From contig NZ_CAKD01000024.1 in NCBI RefSeq assembly GCF_000297025.1, positions 1 to 64,000 of the forward strand: a stretch of DNA of 64,000 nt, given 5' to 3'. Every line of letters starts with the position of its first letter. Position 1 is the stretch's first letter. Position numbers and translations under genes: made by a program. Shown piece after piece: positions 54,493 to 63,414 of the stretch. This DNA is from Lactobacillus pasteurii DSM 23907 = CRBIP 24.76. Lineage in GTDB: Bacteria > Bacillota > Bacilli > Lactobacillales > Lactobacillaceae. The notes beneath the pieces are model-generated. The model was not told where the DNA came from. It did no database searches and saw nothing but the letters and a program-made list of their open reading frames with translations.

Positions 54493-55704
54493 CTACTTGT
54501 CTGAAATGCAGGCAATACCTGGTAATTCCTTACCTTCAAGGTAGTTAAGTGATGCACCACCACCAGTAGAAATGTGGGTAATCTTAGGTGCGATACCCAA
54601 TTGCTTAGCAGCAGCAGTTGAGTCACCACCACCGATAACAGTAGTAGCGTCAGTCAATTCAGCCAAAGCACGGCCTACTTCAAGAGTACCTTCAGCGTAG
54701 TTTGGCATTTCGAATGCACCCATAGGTCCGTTCCAAACAACAGTCTTAGCGTCCTTAAGGATTTCACGGAACTTTTCAACAGACTTAGGACCAATGTCAA
54801 GACCCATTTCGTTGTCAGGAATATCTTGACCAACCACTTCGTGAGCTGCATCGTTTGAGAATTCAGTAGCTGCTACGTTGTCAACTGGAAGAACGATCTT
54901 GTCGCCAGCCTTTTCCAAAAGGCTCTTAGCAAGGTCAAGCTTGTCAGCTTCGAACAATGACTTACCGATCTTGTGGCCTTGTGCTGCCAAGAAAGTGTAA
55001 GCCATACCACCACCGATTAAGATGTGGTCTGACTTAGGAATCAAGTTTTCGATAACACCGATCTTGTCTGATACCTTAGCACCACCCAAGATAGTTACGA
55101 ATGGGTGAACTGGGTTTTCAACAGCGTCACCTAAGAACTTGATTTCCTTTTCCATCAAGTAACCTGCTGCAGCTGGCTTGCCTTCTGCCTTCATAGCAGT
55201 AGCAATACCAACGTTTGAAGCGTGACTTCTGTGAGCAGTACCAAATGCGTCGTTTACGAACATGTCGCCAAGGCTTGCCCAGTATTCGCCAAGCTTAGGA
55301 TCGTTCTTTGATTCACGCTTGCCGAAGTCGTTGTCAATATCTTGGAATCTAGTGTTTTCAAGAACTACAACGTCGCCGTCCTTCATAGCAGCAACTGCGT
55401 CTTCAACTTCCTTGCCTTCGTTTGAAGCAACAAAAGTTACAGGCTTTTCAAGCAATTCACCTAATCTTGCAGCAACTGGCTTCAATGACAAGTTCTTCTT
55501 GTCATCTTCGCTCTTAATTCTACCTAAGTGGCTGAGCAAGATTGCCTTACCACCATTGTCAATGATGTACTTAATAGTTGGCAAAGCAGCTACGATACGG
55601 TTATCATCACCGATAACGCCGTCCTTAATTGGAACATTAAAGTCTACACGAACTAAAACTTTTTTGCCTTTAACATCGAGATCTGAAACGATTAACTTAG
55701 CCAT
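54493..55704 (-). CDS. pgk: Phosphoglycerate kinase
   Basis: The 403-residue enzyme makes ATP and 3-phosphoglycerate. The substrate arginine loop [17 protein letters not shown] and the ATP-binding GGGDSTAA near the C-terminus are visible. It lies 18 bp before tpiA. A hairpin in the gap-pgk space may lower its expression relative to gap. Confidence 0.97.
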   Translation of the reverse strand: MAKLIVSDLDVKGKKVLVRVDFNVPIKDGVIGDDNRIVAALPTIKYIIDNGGKAILLSHLGRIKSEDDKKNLSLKPVAARLGELLEKPVTFVASNEGKEVEDAVAAMKDGDVVVLENTRFQDIDNDFGKRESKNDPKLGEYWASLGDMFVNDAFGTAHRSHASNVGIATAMKAEGKPAAAGYLMEKEIKFLGDAVENPVHPFVTILGGAKVSDKIGVIENLIPKSDHILIGGGMAYTFLAAQGHKIGKSLFEADKLDLAKSLLEKAGDKIVLPVDNVAATEFSNDAAHEVVGQDIPDNEMGLDIGPKSVEKFREILKDAKTVVWNGPMGAFEMPNYAEGTLEVGRALAELTDATTVIGGGDSTAAAKQLGIAPKITHISTGGGASLNYLEGKELPGIACISDK

Positions 55705-55738
55705 CAGAAACCTCCGAATAAAAATTTTTCTTCAAAAA

Positions 55739-55768
55739 AAGGCGGAAGGAAGAATCTCCCTCCGCCTT
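55739..55768 (-). terminator. Internal terminator/attenuator between gap and pgk
   Basis: On the minus strand AAGGCGGAGGGA pairs with TCCTTCCGCCTT with one mismatch around a short loop, followed by TTTTTG. Because pgk and tpiA follow with no obvious promoter, it probably terminates only part of the transcripts, favouring gap. Confidence 0.75.
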
Positions 55769-55811
55769 CTCAATTACCACTTAATGTTAAATCATTTAAC
55801 TTAATTAATGA

Positions 55812-56828
55812 TTAAAGAGTAGCAAACTTCAATAGAGTACGAACCATTTGGCAAGTGAATGACCATTCGTTGTCGTACCAAGCAACAGTCTTAACTAATT
55901 GCTTGTCACCTGCAGTAGTTACCATAGTTTGAGTTGGGTCAAAGATTGAACCAGCAGTCATACCAACAATGTCGCTTGAAACAACGTTGTTTGGTTCGTA
56001 AGCAAATGATTCACTTGCGTTCTTCTTCATAGCTTCGTTGATTTCATCAGCAGTTACGCTCTTCTTAAGGATTGAAACCAATTCAGTTACAGAACCATCT
56101 GGAACTGGAACACGTTGTGCGTGACCGTTCAACTTACCGTTCAATTCTGGAACAACAAGACCAATAGCCTTAGCAGCACCAGTTGAGTGAGGAATGATGT
56201 TAACTGCTGCTGCACGAGCTGCACGCAAGTTACCACCACGAACTGGACCGTCCAAGATCATTTGAGTTGAAGTGTAAGCGTGGATAGTAGTCATAGTACC
56301 TACTTCAACACCAAATTCCTTTTGCAATACGTTAACCATTGGTGCCAATGAGTTAGTAGTACATGAACCAGCTGAAACGATAGTGTCTTCTGAAGTCAAA
56401 GTGTCTTCGTTTACTGAGTAAACGATAGTCTTCAAGTCGTTACCTGCAGGAGCAGAAATCAATACACGCTTTGCACCAGCATCGATGTGAGCTTGTGACT
56501 TAGCCTTGCTAGTGTAGAAACCAGTACATTCAAGAACAAAGTCAACGCCATCGTTCTTAACCCAAGGAATGTTTTGAGCTTGTGGTTCTGCGTATACACG
56601 GTATTTCTTGCCGTCAACAACGATTGAGTCTTCAGTAGCTGAAACTTCGTGGTTGAAAGTACCATGAGTTGAGTCGTACTTAAGCAAGTGTGCCAAAAGT
56701 GCTGGAGTAGTCAAGTCGTTAATAGCAACAACTTCGATGTCCTTTGACTTTTCGCCCAAGTCCATAATACGACGGAAAGCTAAACGTCCGATACGGCCGA
56801 AACCGTTAATACCAATTTTAACTGTCAT
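55812..56828 (-). CDS. gap: Glyceraldehyde-3-phosphate dehydrogenase
   Basis: The 338-residue NAD-dependent enzyme starts with [15 protein letters not shown] (Rossmann fold). It carries the catalytic cysteine in [13 protein letters not shown]. It is the first glycolytic gene after cggR and shows very biased codon use typical of highly expressed genes. Confidence 0.97.
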   Translation of the reverse strand: MTVKIGINGFGRIGRLAFRRIMDLGEKSKDIEVVAINDLTTPALLAHLLKYDSTHGTFNHEVSATEDSIVVDGKKYRVYAEPQAQNIPWVKNDGVDFVLECTGFYTSKAKSQAHIDAGAKRVLISAPAGNDLKTIVYSVNEDTLTSEDTIVSAGSCTTNSLAPMVNVLQKEFGVEVGTMTTIHAYTSTQMILDGPVRGGNLRAARAAAVNIIPHSTGAAKAIGLVVPELNGKLNGHAQRVPVPDGSVTELVSILKKSVTADEINEAMKKNASESFAYEPNNVVSSDIVGMTAGSIFDPTQTMVTTAGDKQLVKTVAWYDNEWSFTCQMVRTLLKFATL

Positions 56829-56881
56829 AACCTAAAGTCCTCCTTAAGAACTATAAACAACAATTTTATTTTAAACGAGAA

Positions 56882-57913
56882 TTATTTCTCCTTTAAAATC
56901 GCATTTGAGGCGCCTTCATCAGTAATTAACCAGGTTTGATGAGGTGCATTGTACATATAAGCTTTAATGGCCACAGCCTTAGACTTACCACAAGCAAAAG
57001 CAAATATGTGGGGTATTTTGCTTAGATTGTCAAACTGCAATCCAACCTGGGTGATGCGGTCAACAATCTTTCCATCTTCACCGAAGAAACACCCGAAGCA
57101 TTCGGTGATCGCCTTCTTCTCTCGCAATTCAGATAACTTTATCGAATCATAGCCTCTGCGCTTAGCCATATCCTGTGCTAAACCAATACCATGAATTACC
57201 AAATCACTTTGAGAGATATCCTGCAAAAGATCTGCAATTGCAGGCTCGCGAATCAATGAATTATAAGCCTGCTCCGAAACCTGCTCTGGCAAATACAAGG
57301 TCTTGTACTTGCCACCTGTCCGAGCTGCCATCTCCTGAACAATCGTATTGCTTTGAGTCTTAACATTTTCGCCCAAAGCACCTCGCCCAGGAACAAATTC
57401 AAGTTCGCGATTATTTCCTAAGGTCTTTGAAAGATATCTAGCTGATTTTGCAATCGCCATACCACCAAGCACAGTAATAATTGAATGCCCTAATGGCAAA
57501 AGCAAATTAAGTGCTTGATTCAAAGCCTCGCCCATCTCTTGATAAACTCGATCTTGTAAATCAGCATCCCCAGGAACGATAATCGTTCGCTCGATTCCCA
57601 ATTTACGCGCTAACTTAACTTCCGTTTCGTCAGCATTGAAAAGTCTATCAATCAAAGGAGCACTATCTTGCAAAATCTTCTTGCCCTTTTCTGTCAGAAA
57701 CATGCCAAAACTCTTAATTTCGATTAAACCAAGCTTGCGCAAAGTTTCCGTTTCGGTCCGAACATTCCGTTCCGATAAACCCAGACGCTGAGCAACCAAC
57801 CTTCTACCCACTGGAGCATTGATTGATATTTGCTCAAGAACAAGATACCTTTGTCGAAGAGTTGGTAAGACATCAGGCGCAAGAGTTTCGAGCAAGGATA
57901 AATCCGAGTTCAT
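56882..57913 (-). CDS. cggR: Central glycolytic genes regulator CggR
   Basis: The 343-residue SorC-family repressor has an N-terminal winged helix (GRRLVAQRLGLSERNVRTETETLRKLGLI, cut here as residues about 35-70). A sugar-phosphate-binding domain follows (GGMAIAKSARYL, ELEFVPGRGALGEN). In Bacillus it is released from DNA by fructose-1,6-bisphosphate. I chose the ATG at 57913 behind GGTGGAG. An operator-like repeat lies in its own leader, so it should repress the whole cggR-gap-pgk-tpiA transcript. Confidence 0.93.
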   Translation of the reverse strand: MNSDLSLLETLAPDVLPTLRQRYLVLEQISINAPVGRRLVAQRLGLSERNVRTETETLRKLGLIEIKSFGMFLTEKGKKILQDSAPLIDRLFNADETEVKLARKLGIERTIIVPGDADLQDRVYQEMGEALNQALNLLLPLGHSIITVLGGMAIAKSARYLSKTLGNNRELEFVPGRGALGENVKTQSNTIVQEMAARTGGKYKTLYLPEQVSEQAYNSLIREPAIADLLQDISQSDLVIHGIGLAQDMAKRRGYDSIKLSELREKKAITECFGCFFGEDGKIVDRITQVGLQFDNLSKIPHIFAFACGKSKAVAIKAYMYNAPHQTWLITDEGASNAILKEK

Positions 57914-57933
57914 AAGCTCCACCTTTCTAGTGG

Positions 57934-57971
57934 GACACATAATGTCCATACTTGTGTCATTATCTGTCCCA
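57934..57971 (-). promoter_or_regulatory. CggR operator
   Basis: On the minus strand TGGGAC-N6-TGAC is followed six bases later by ATGGAC-N6-TGTC. This resembles the Bacillus CggR operator (CGGGAC-N6-TGTC-N4-CGGGAC-N6-TGTC), but with a 22-bp rather than 20-bp period. It lies between the promoter and cggR, in the leader. Confidence 0.7.
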
Positions 57972-58042
57972 GTTTGTCCAAAAATATAAGAGAAACGTAG
58001 ATTTTCAGCCTTCGCTTTCTCCCATTTCTCATCGACACTGTT

Positions 58043-58071
58043 AGTATAACAATCTATTTTTTAGAATTCAA
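58043..58071 (-). promoter_or_regulatory. Promoter of the cggR-gap-pgk-tpiA operon
   Basis: -35 TTGAAT (58071-58066), a 17-nt spacer and TATACT (58048-58043). The leader to cggR would be about 120 nt and contains the operator. Confidence 0.7.
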
Positions 58072-58108
58072 GTAAAAAATTTATAAAGGCAATTTTATTA
58101 TTAAGCTC

Positions 58109-58137
58109 TTTCATTTTGGTAATATTTCTGTTATAGT
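58109..58137 (+). promoter_or_regulatory. Promoter of tRNA-Arg
   Basis: TTTCAT (58109-58114), a 17-nt spacer and TATAGT (58132-58137), 13 bp before the tRNA. Confidence 0.6.
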
Positions 58138-58150
58138 TTGTTATGTCTTT

Positions 58151-58222
58151 GGACCCTTAGTGTAATGGATCGCACGTAAGATTCCGGTTCTTAAAATCTG
58201 GGTTCGACTCCCAGGGGGTCCA
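58151..58222 (+). tRNA. tRNA-Arg (anticodon CCG)
   Basis: The 72-nt cloverleaf has acceptor GGACCCT/GGGGTCC with discriminator A. The anticodon stem is TAAGA/TCTTA with loop TTCCGGT (anticodon CCG) and the T arm CTGGG-TTCGACT-CCCAG. CCA is not encoded. It reads CGG, a rare codon in low-GC lactobacilli. A terminator follows. Confidence 0.93.
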
Positions 58223-58234
58223 TATATTTGTTTG

Positions 58235-58268
58235 ACAAGTACCGACTTTTATCGGTACTTGTTTTTTA
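58235..58268 (+). terminator. Terminator of tRNA-Arg
   Basis: ACAAGTACCGA and TCGGTACTTGT pair perfectly around a 6-nt loop, followed by TTTTTT. Its T-run touches the stop of the convergent glycosyltransferase gene, whose own transcript may use the same hairpin. Confidence 0.9.
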
Positions 58269-59195
58269 TGCCTTTTCATCAACGATATAAATCGGCCGAT
58301 CCTTGACTTGCAGATAAATTTTGCCAATATAGCGTCCAATTATGCCAATACATAGTAGTTGCAAGCCACCGATCAGCAAGATAATACATACAACTGAAGC
58401 CCAACCCACAATCGCTAGACTGGGGTTGATAATGTGTCTGACTACTACAAAAATTATCCCTAAAACTGCCGAAATAAACGATACACTGCCAATCCACACT
58501 GCAATATTAAGTGGCAATAGCGAAAAGTCGGCAATTCCAGCAAAAGCATACTTAAAAAGTTGCCAAGTACTCCAAGAAGTCTCACCGGCTACTCGTTCAA
58601 CATTGTGATATTCCAAGAATTTCGTCTTAAAGCCGACCCAAGAAAAAATTCCTTTTGAAAAACGACTATACTCTTTCATTGATAAAACTGCATTAACCAT
58701 TTTTCGCGTCATCATTCTAAAGTCGCGGGCGTTAGGAACAATTTGCGTATCAGAAATCCGATTAATCAATTTGTAGAAGCCTTCGCTTAGCCAGGCACGA
58801 TACTTTTTCTCGCCAGTTCGATCAACTCGCCTAGTTCCAACGCAATCCCAGTCGCCCGTTTCTAAAAGAGCCACCATTTTAGGCAAAAATGAAGGCGGAT
58901 CTTGTAAGTCTGCATCCATAATAACTACATAATCGCCCTCAGCCGCCTTTAGGCCCGCATACATAGCTGCTTCTTTGCCAAAGTTTCTTGAAAAAGACAA
59001 ATAATGAACCTGATCAGGATTTTGCTGGTGCAATTTTTTCAATTTTGCCAAAGTTTGATCACTTGAGCCATCGTTAATGAACCAATATTCTGTCAGCAGC
59101 TTTAATTCATCTACTACCTTCTTGACGGCAGGATAAAATAAGCCCAGTGCTTCTTCTTCGTTATAACAAGGAACGACGATCGATAATTTTTTCAC
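58266..59195 (-). CDS. GtrB-like family 2 glycosyltransferase
   Basis: The 309-residue protein has a GT-A domain (VVPCYNEEEAL, DADLQDPP) and two C-terminal membrane helices (about 230-255 and 265-290). This is the polyprenyl-phosphate glycosyltransferase type (GtrB, DPM1-like). It loads a sugar onto undecaprenyl phosphate on the inner membrane face. It lies 21 bp after a GtrA-like gene, the expected flippase partner. The acceptor could be lipoteichoic acid, wall teichoic acid or another wall polymer. Confidence 0.9.
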   Translation of the reverse strand: MKKLSIVVPCYNEEEALGLFYPAVKKVVDELKLLTEYWFINDGSSDQTLAKLKKLHQQNPDQVHYLSFSRNFGKEAAMYAGLKAAEGDYVVIMDADLQDPPSFLPKMVALLETGDWDCVGTRRVDRTGEKKYRAWLSEGFYKLINRISDTQIVPNARDFRMMTRKMVNAVLSMKEYSRFSKGIFSWVGFKTKFLEYHNVERVAGETSWSTWQLFKYAFAGIADFSLLPLNIAVWIGSVSFISAVLGIIFVVVRHIINPSLAIVGWASVVCIILLIGGLQLLCIGIIGRYIGKIYLQVKDRPIYIVDEKA

Positions 59196-59216
59196 GCAAG
59201 TTTTCCCTCCATTCTT

Positions 59217-59627
59217 CTATTTCTTGAAAGTAACAATCTTATTGACGAAAAATTGAATCAAAGTTGCCACGATTGTTGAAATCATCTTAACTACTAGACT
59301 ATCTTGTTTTAGCAAAGTTACAAAAATAAAAATACTGATTGTGGTCATAACTGTAGTAATCTGACCAACCAAATAATATTCGATGAATCTTCTCCACAAG
59401 TGATCGCGTACTTTGAAATTAGCAAAACTATTCCAAAAAAAGTTGTTGATCAACCCACAACTAGAAGAAATTACGTTGGCGACTTCTTTATTTATTCCGA
59501 ATTCAAAAGTAAAAATGCTATAAACGCCAAAATCAACAATTAATCCTAATACGCCAATCATCCCATATTTGATCAGCTGAATAAGATCTTGATACGAGCG
59601 CAATTTATCAATATATTCTTTTATCAT
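59217..59627 (-). CDS. GtrA-family membrane protein
   Basis: The protein of about 136 residues has four helices and the GtrA pattern (QLIKYGMIGVLGLIVDFGVY, SSSCGLINNFFWNSFANF). GtrA proteins are thought to flip lipid-linked sugars across the membrane for GtrB-type partners, here the next gene. The start is uncertain: ATG at 59627, 59633 or 59660. GGGATGAT upstream favours the first. Confidence 0.87.
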   Translation of the reverse strand: MIKEYIDKLRSYQDLIQLIKYGMIGVLGLIVDFGVYSIFTFEFGINKEVANVISSSCGLINNFFWNSFANFKVRDHLWRRFIEYYLVGQITTVMTTISIFIFVTLLKQDSLVVKMISTIVATLIQFFVNKIVTFKK

Positions 59628-59694
59628 TATCATCCCGTAAAAATAATTCGTTATAACCATTTTACGAAATAATCGATTATTTTGCCGAAAAAAA

Positions 59695-59733
59695 ACCGAT
59701 ATTTAACATTACTTATAAATGTTATCTATCGGT
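59695..59733 (-). terminator. Terminator of the secreted-protein gene
   Basis: ACCGATAGATAACATT and AATGTTAAATATCGGT (minus strand) pair with few mismatches around a 7-nt loop, followed by TTTTTTTT, about 20 bp after the stop. Confidence 0.85.
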
Positions 59734-59753
59734 ATTTTTCTTATTTGTTATTT

Positions 59754-61250
59754 TTACTTGATCTTGCTAGCAGTCAATTCTGAACGTTGAGCAAATTGAA
59801 CGTACAAGTTGTCACCATCAACAGCCATACCTTCAATTTCACGACGAGTGTTGAACTTGTATTGCTTTACTGCAGTACCATCTGTTCTAACCTTGAAGAT
59901 GTGGTCATTAAAGCCAACGAAGAAGTACCCGTTGCCATAAGCAAAGCCTTGAACTGGTGAGTTAGTTATAAAGTCGCCCTTAGTTGCGCCAACTTTTGTA
60001 CCTACCCAGTTATCGCCTGAACGACTCACTCTCCAGTATTCGTACAAGTGGTTTGCACCATTGTGGAATAAGGCGTACATGGTGCCGTCATCAGTAAAGG
60101 TTGCGTTGTGGATGTAGCGGTTGTTAGCAATCTTGAAAGTCCAGATCTTTTCAATTTGCATATCTGACTTGCGGATTTGCAAAATTTCTTCTGATTTTGG
60201 ACCGTTCTTGTACTTGTTTTCATTAGCCATTACATAAATGTATGAAGCTGATTGGCCAAGAGATTGACCGTGTCCAAGCTTGATGTAAGGACTAACCTTA
60301 ATGTTCTTAGAGTATGACTTGAAGCTGCCAAATGACATAGTAGTCAAGTTTTGTGCAGCGTACTTACTCTTAATCGCGTTCAAGTTGTATGAAGCTAAGT
60401 GACCGCGACTAGCTGAATTGCTTGTGAACAAAGAAGTTACAAATAAGCCGCCACGCATGCTCATACCTTCTGGGATAACCCCAACTTGGCCCATTGCATC
60501 GCCAGCTTCATCATAACCTAATGAAAGGAATCTTGGTTCAAATAGCTTGGTCTTCAAAGTCAAATCGCCACTCTTGAAAGTGTTGCTTCTAGTTTCTGAA
60601 CGGTATCCAGCTGCTGCATTCCAGTTGCGTGAAGAACCCTTTGAGCCACCTGTCCAAGTAGTAGTGTTCTTAAAGCCTGGCTTAGCTGAAGCTGAAGAAT
60701 AACCTTCTTGCCATGGGTGAACTGTAACAGTGGTAGTTGCCTTAGCCTTGCCATAAGTATAGGTAACAGTTGCGTTTGAACTTACGTTTTCTTGAGAAAC
60801 TGAAACCTTATCAGGGTTAATAGCAGTACCTTGACTGTTAGTTGCGTAGTTGATTGCATCCCTAGTCGAGAAGCTGTAGCTTGGATTTTGTACTAAAGAT
60901 ACTTCCTTAGCAACGGAAATAGTGTTTCTAGCAAAGAAGTTTTGATCAACCCAACCAACATGACGACCGTTTACATAGATATCCCAGAAAGTACCCTTCT
61001 TAGTTGAAAGATATCTCTTTGATTGGATTTGTCCATATTTGAAATACCTGGTAGAAGTAAACTTACCTGAAGGACCGTTGCTAGTTACATTGTGGTAAAT
61101 AGCATAGTCCTTGTTGCCGGCGATCTTGGTAACAGCCTTGCTAAAACTTGCTGCATCTGCAGTATTAGCCTTAGCTGAACCAAACATACTCATTCCAGCT
61201 AAAGTAGCCGCAGCTACTAAAGCTAACTTAAAACTGTTCTTACGCTTCAT
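59754..61250 (-). CDS. Secreted protein with GW/SH3-like and propeller-like domains
   Basis: The 498-residue exported protein has a signal peptide (FKLALVAAATLAGMSMFGSAKA, about residues 7-28). A GW/SH3-like wall-binding segment (about 35-110; FWDIYVNGRHVGWVDQNFF) and a beta-rich linker resembling an Ig-like fold follow. The C-terminal half is made of repeated strands such as GNGYFFVGFNDHIFKVRTDG and REIEGMAVDGDNLYVQF that look like propeller blades. GGAGG precedes the ATG at 61250. A paralogue of the C-terminal half is encoded at 63415. It probably sits on the wall or is released. I recognise no named family. Confidence 0.75.
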   Translation of the reverse strand: MKRKNSFKLALVAAATLAGMSMFGSAKANTADAASFSKAVTKIAGNKDYAIYHNVTSNGPSGKFTSTRYFKYGQIQSKRYLSTKKGTFWDIYVNGRHVGWVDQNFFARNTISVAKEVSLVQNPSYSFSTRDAINYATNSQGTAINPDKVSVSQENVSSNATVTYTYGKAKATTTVTVHPWQEGYSSASAKPGFKNTTTWTGGSKGSSRNWNAAAGYRSETRSNTFKSGDLTLKTKLFEPRFLSLGYDEAGDAMGQVGVIPEGMSMRGGLFVTSLFTSNSASRGHLASYNLNAIKSKYAAQNLTTMSFGSFKSYSKNIKVSPYIKLGHGQSLGQSASYIYVMANENKYKNGPKSEEILQIRKSDMQIEKIWTFKIANNRYIHNATFTDDGTMYALFHNGANHLYEYWRVSRSGDNWVGTKVGATKGDFITNSPVQGFAYGNGYFFVGFNDHIFKVRTDGTAVKQYKFNTRREIEGMAVDGDNLYVQFAQRSELTASKIK

Positions 61251-61425
61251 ATGTTTCCTCCTTAATACATACACTTACATACTTTTTATTAATGTTACCA
61301 TAATAATGCTTACATCGTCACAAAAAATAACCTACAATGTCCCGATTCAAATATTATTAAGAATTTTCAAACTAGTTGTTATATAATTGAACAGTTAAGT
61401 AAATTATTAGTTAAAGGAGAACCAT

Positions 61426-62856
61426 ATGGTCGAATCTCAAAGTAATCCCAAAAAGATGATGTGGACTACTTTAGCAATGATGGCCTTCTCCACTGTATGG
61501 GGATTTGGTAACGTTGTTAACGGGTATGTCTACTTTGATGGAACTAGAGTTGTTTTCAGCTGGATCTTAATGTTCTTGCTATACTTTGTTCCATATGCAC
61601 TGATGGTTGGTGAACTAGGTGCAACGTTTAAAGATGCTGAAGGTGGCGTTTCTTCATGGGTAAATGCTACTATGGGTCCAAAATGGGCTTATTACGCTGG
61701 CTGGACTTACTGGGCTTGTCACATTGTTTATATTTCAAGTAAGGGTACTGGTGGTCTTAGAGCCATGTCCTGGGGAATTTTTGGTAATACTACTTGGTAT
61801 GACTCAGTTCCAACCGCTTGGACTCAAGCTGCTACCTTGCTAGTCTTCTTGCTCTTTTGCTGGGTGGCTAGTCGCGGTATTCCTGTTCTTAAAAGCTTGA
61901 CCACAATTGCTGGTACATCAATGTTCATTATGTCAATTTTATTCATTGTGATGATGTTTGCAGCACCTGTGATTAATCCACACGCTAGCTACCTATCACT
62001 TAACCTTAACTGGAAGAGCTTGATGCCAACTTTCAATCTTAAGTATTTCAGCTCCTTGTCAATCTTGGTCTTTGCGGTTGGTGGATGTGAAAAAATTTCC
62101 CCATACGTAAACAAGGTTGAAGATCCAAGCAAGAATTTCCCTAAAGCAATGATGGCTTTAGCTATCATGGTTATGGTTTCTGCTATTCTTGGTACTTTTG
62201 CTATGGCAATGATGTTTGATCCAAAAGTAGTCAATGCTAACTTGAACGAATACATTTCAAACGGTGCTTACATGGCCTTTGATCGTTTGGGTCAATACTA
62301 CCATGTAGGTGGATTATTCATGTACATCTACTCATGGTGTAACGTGATCGGTCAATTCTCAACTTTGGTATTGAGTATCGACGCACCACTTAGAATTTTG
62401 CTTGGTAGTAAAGAAGCTAAGGAATTCATTCCATCTAAGCTTTTGAAATTGAACAAGCATGGCGCTTACATCAATGGTATTTGGATGATCGTTATTTTAT
62501 CAGGAAGTTTGATTCTTGCTCAAGCCTTATTGCCAAATGCCCAAGCAGTTATGGCACAACTAGTTAAGTTAAATTCAACTACCATGCCAATGCGTTACTT
62601 GTGGGTATTTGCTGCATATATTGCCTTAAGAAGACAACAAGAAAAGTTCGAAACTAGCTATCAATTAACTAAGAAGCAATGGTTGGCTTACCTTGCTGGT
62701 TTCTGGTGCTTCATCGTTACTGCTCTTTGCTGCTTCAGTGGTATGTACTCACCTGACGGATTTACCCTCTTCTTGAACATTATTACGCCTGTAATTTTGG
62801 TTGCTTTAGGATTAATCCTTCCAGCCATCAAGAAGCGCGAAACTGCCAATATTTAA
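61426..62856 (+). CDS. APC-superfamily amino acid permease
   Basis: The 476-residue protein has 12 hydrophobic helices and is a paralogue of the permease at 27667. Both share the block FxYxxPYxLMVGxLGxxF near residue 50 and the helix block VGGCEKISPYVNK. A TATAAT with a weak -35 and AAAGGAGAA precede it. It lies between two paralogous secreted-protein genes. The substrate is unknown. Confidence 0.9.
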   Translation: MVESQSNPKKMMWTTLAMMAFSTVWGFGNVVNGYVYFDGTRVVFSWILMFLLYFVPYALMVGELGATFKDAEGGVSSWVNATMGPKWAYYAGWTYWACHIVYISSKGTGGLRAMSWGIFGNTTWYDSVPTAWTQAATLLVFLLFCWVASRGIPVLKSLTTIAGTSMFIMSILFIVMMFAAPVINPHASYLSLNLNWKSLMPTFNLKYFSSLSILVFAVGGCEKISPYVNKVEDPSKNFPKAMMALAIMVMVSAILGTFAMAMMFDPKVVNANLNEYISNGAYMAFDRLGQYYHVGGLFMYIYSWCNVIGQFSTLVLSIDAPLRILLGSKEAKEFIPSKLLKLNKHGAYINGIWMIVILSGSLILAQALLPNAQAVMAQLVKLNSTTMPMRYLWVFAAYIALRRQQEKFETSYQLTKKQWLAYLAGFWCFIVTALCCFSGMYSPDGFTLFLNIITPVILVALGLILPAIKKRETANI

Positions 62857-62866
62857 TGAAAATTAA

Positions 62867-62889
62867 AAACACCCAATGGGTGTTTTTTT
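62867..62889 (+). terminator. Terminator of the second APC permease gene
   Basis: AAACACC and GGTGTTT pair around CAATG, followed by TTTTTG, just after the permease stop. Confidence 0.85.
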
Positions 62890-62943
62890 GTTATCCATGG
62901 TAAACTATACTTAGTATAAATTAGTGAGAAAGTTGGCGAAAAC

Positions 62944-63387
62944 ATGGTAGACGTAAAAGCAACTGATTTACTGCATCAACACAACTTAAAAGCAACTAAA
63001 CCACGTTTGCGGATTTTGAATTACTTAATTGAAAATCACAATCACCCTACTGCTGACATGATTTACAAAGATTTAAGCCAAGAAACAGATCCCTTGAATC
63101 GAGCAACAGTGTACAACACCTTGAATTCATTAATTGCTGTTGGGATCGTAATCGAAATCAAAAATGGCGACAATTCTAGTCACTACGATTTCTTCGTCGA
63201 ACCACATTTTCATATTATCTGCAAAAGTTGTGGTCGCATAGCCGATGTTTATTACCCACATTTTGATGAAATAGAAGATACGATGAGATCAAATGCTGAA
63301 AAGCAAACAGGCTTCAAGACCTCCAGCAGCCATTTGGAGATTTTTGGTTTATGTCCTGATTGTCAACAAAAAGAAGCTTCCCGCTAA
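62944..63387 (+). CDS. perR: PerR-type Fur-family regulator
   Basis: The 147-residue metalloregulator has an N-terminal winged helix and the dimerisation domain with two zinc-binding pairs (CKSCGRI and CPDC). HYDFFVEPHFHIICKSC carries the D and two H residues of the regulatory metal site, and IADV has the aspartate typical of PerR rather than Fur. It probably senses peroxide by metal-catalysed histidine oxidation. A palindrome TATAC-TTA-GTATA (62906-62918) lies in its promoter region and could be its own operator. The stop lies inside its terminator stem. Confidence 0.85.
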   Translation: MVDVKATDLLHQHNLKATKPRLRILNYLIENHNHPTADMIYKDLSQETDPLNRATVYNTLNSLIAVGIVIEIKNGDNSSHYDFFVEPHFHIICKSCGRIADVYYPHFDEIEDTMRSNAEKQTGFKTSSSHLEIFGLCPDCQQKEASR

Positions 63388-63409
63388 GCTAATAGGAAGC
63401 TTCTTTTTT
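63372..63409. terminator. Bidirectional terminator overlapping the perR end
   Basis: AGAAGCTTCC and GGAAGCTTCT pair around a 13-nt loop that includes the perR stop, followed by TTTTTA. The secreted-protein gene converges from the other side. Confidence 0.88.
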
Positions 63410-63414
63410 ATTAA

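Noticed and set aside
55262-55804. 180-aa plus-strand reading frame opposite pgk
   Set aside because: It is a shadow of the highly codon-biased pgk gene and has no ribosome binding site or family resemblance.
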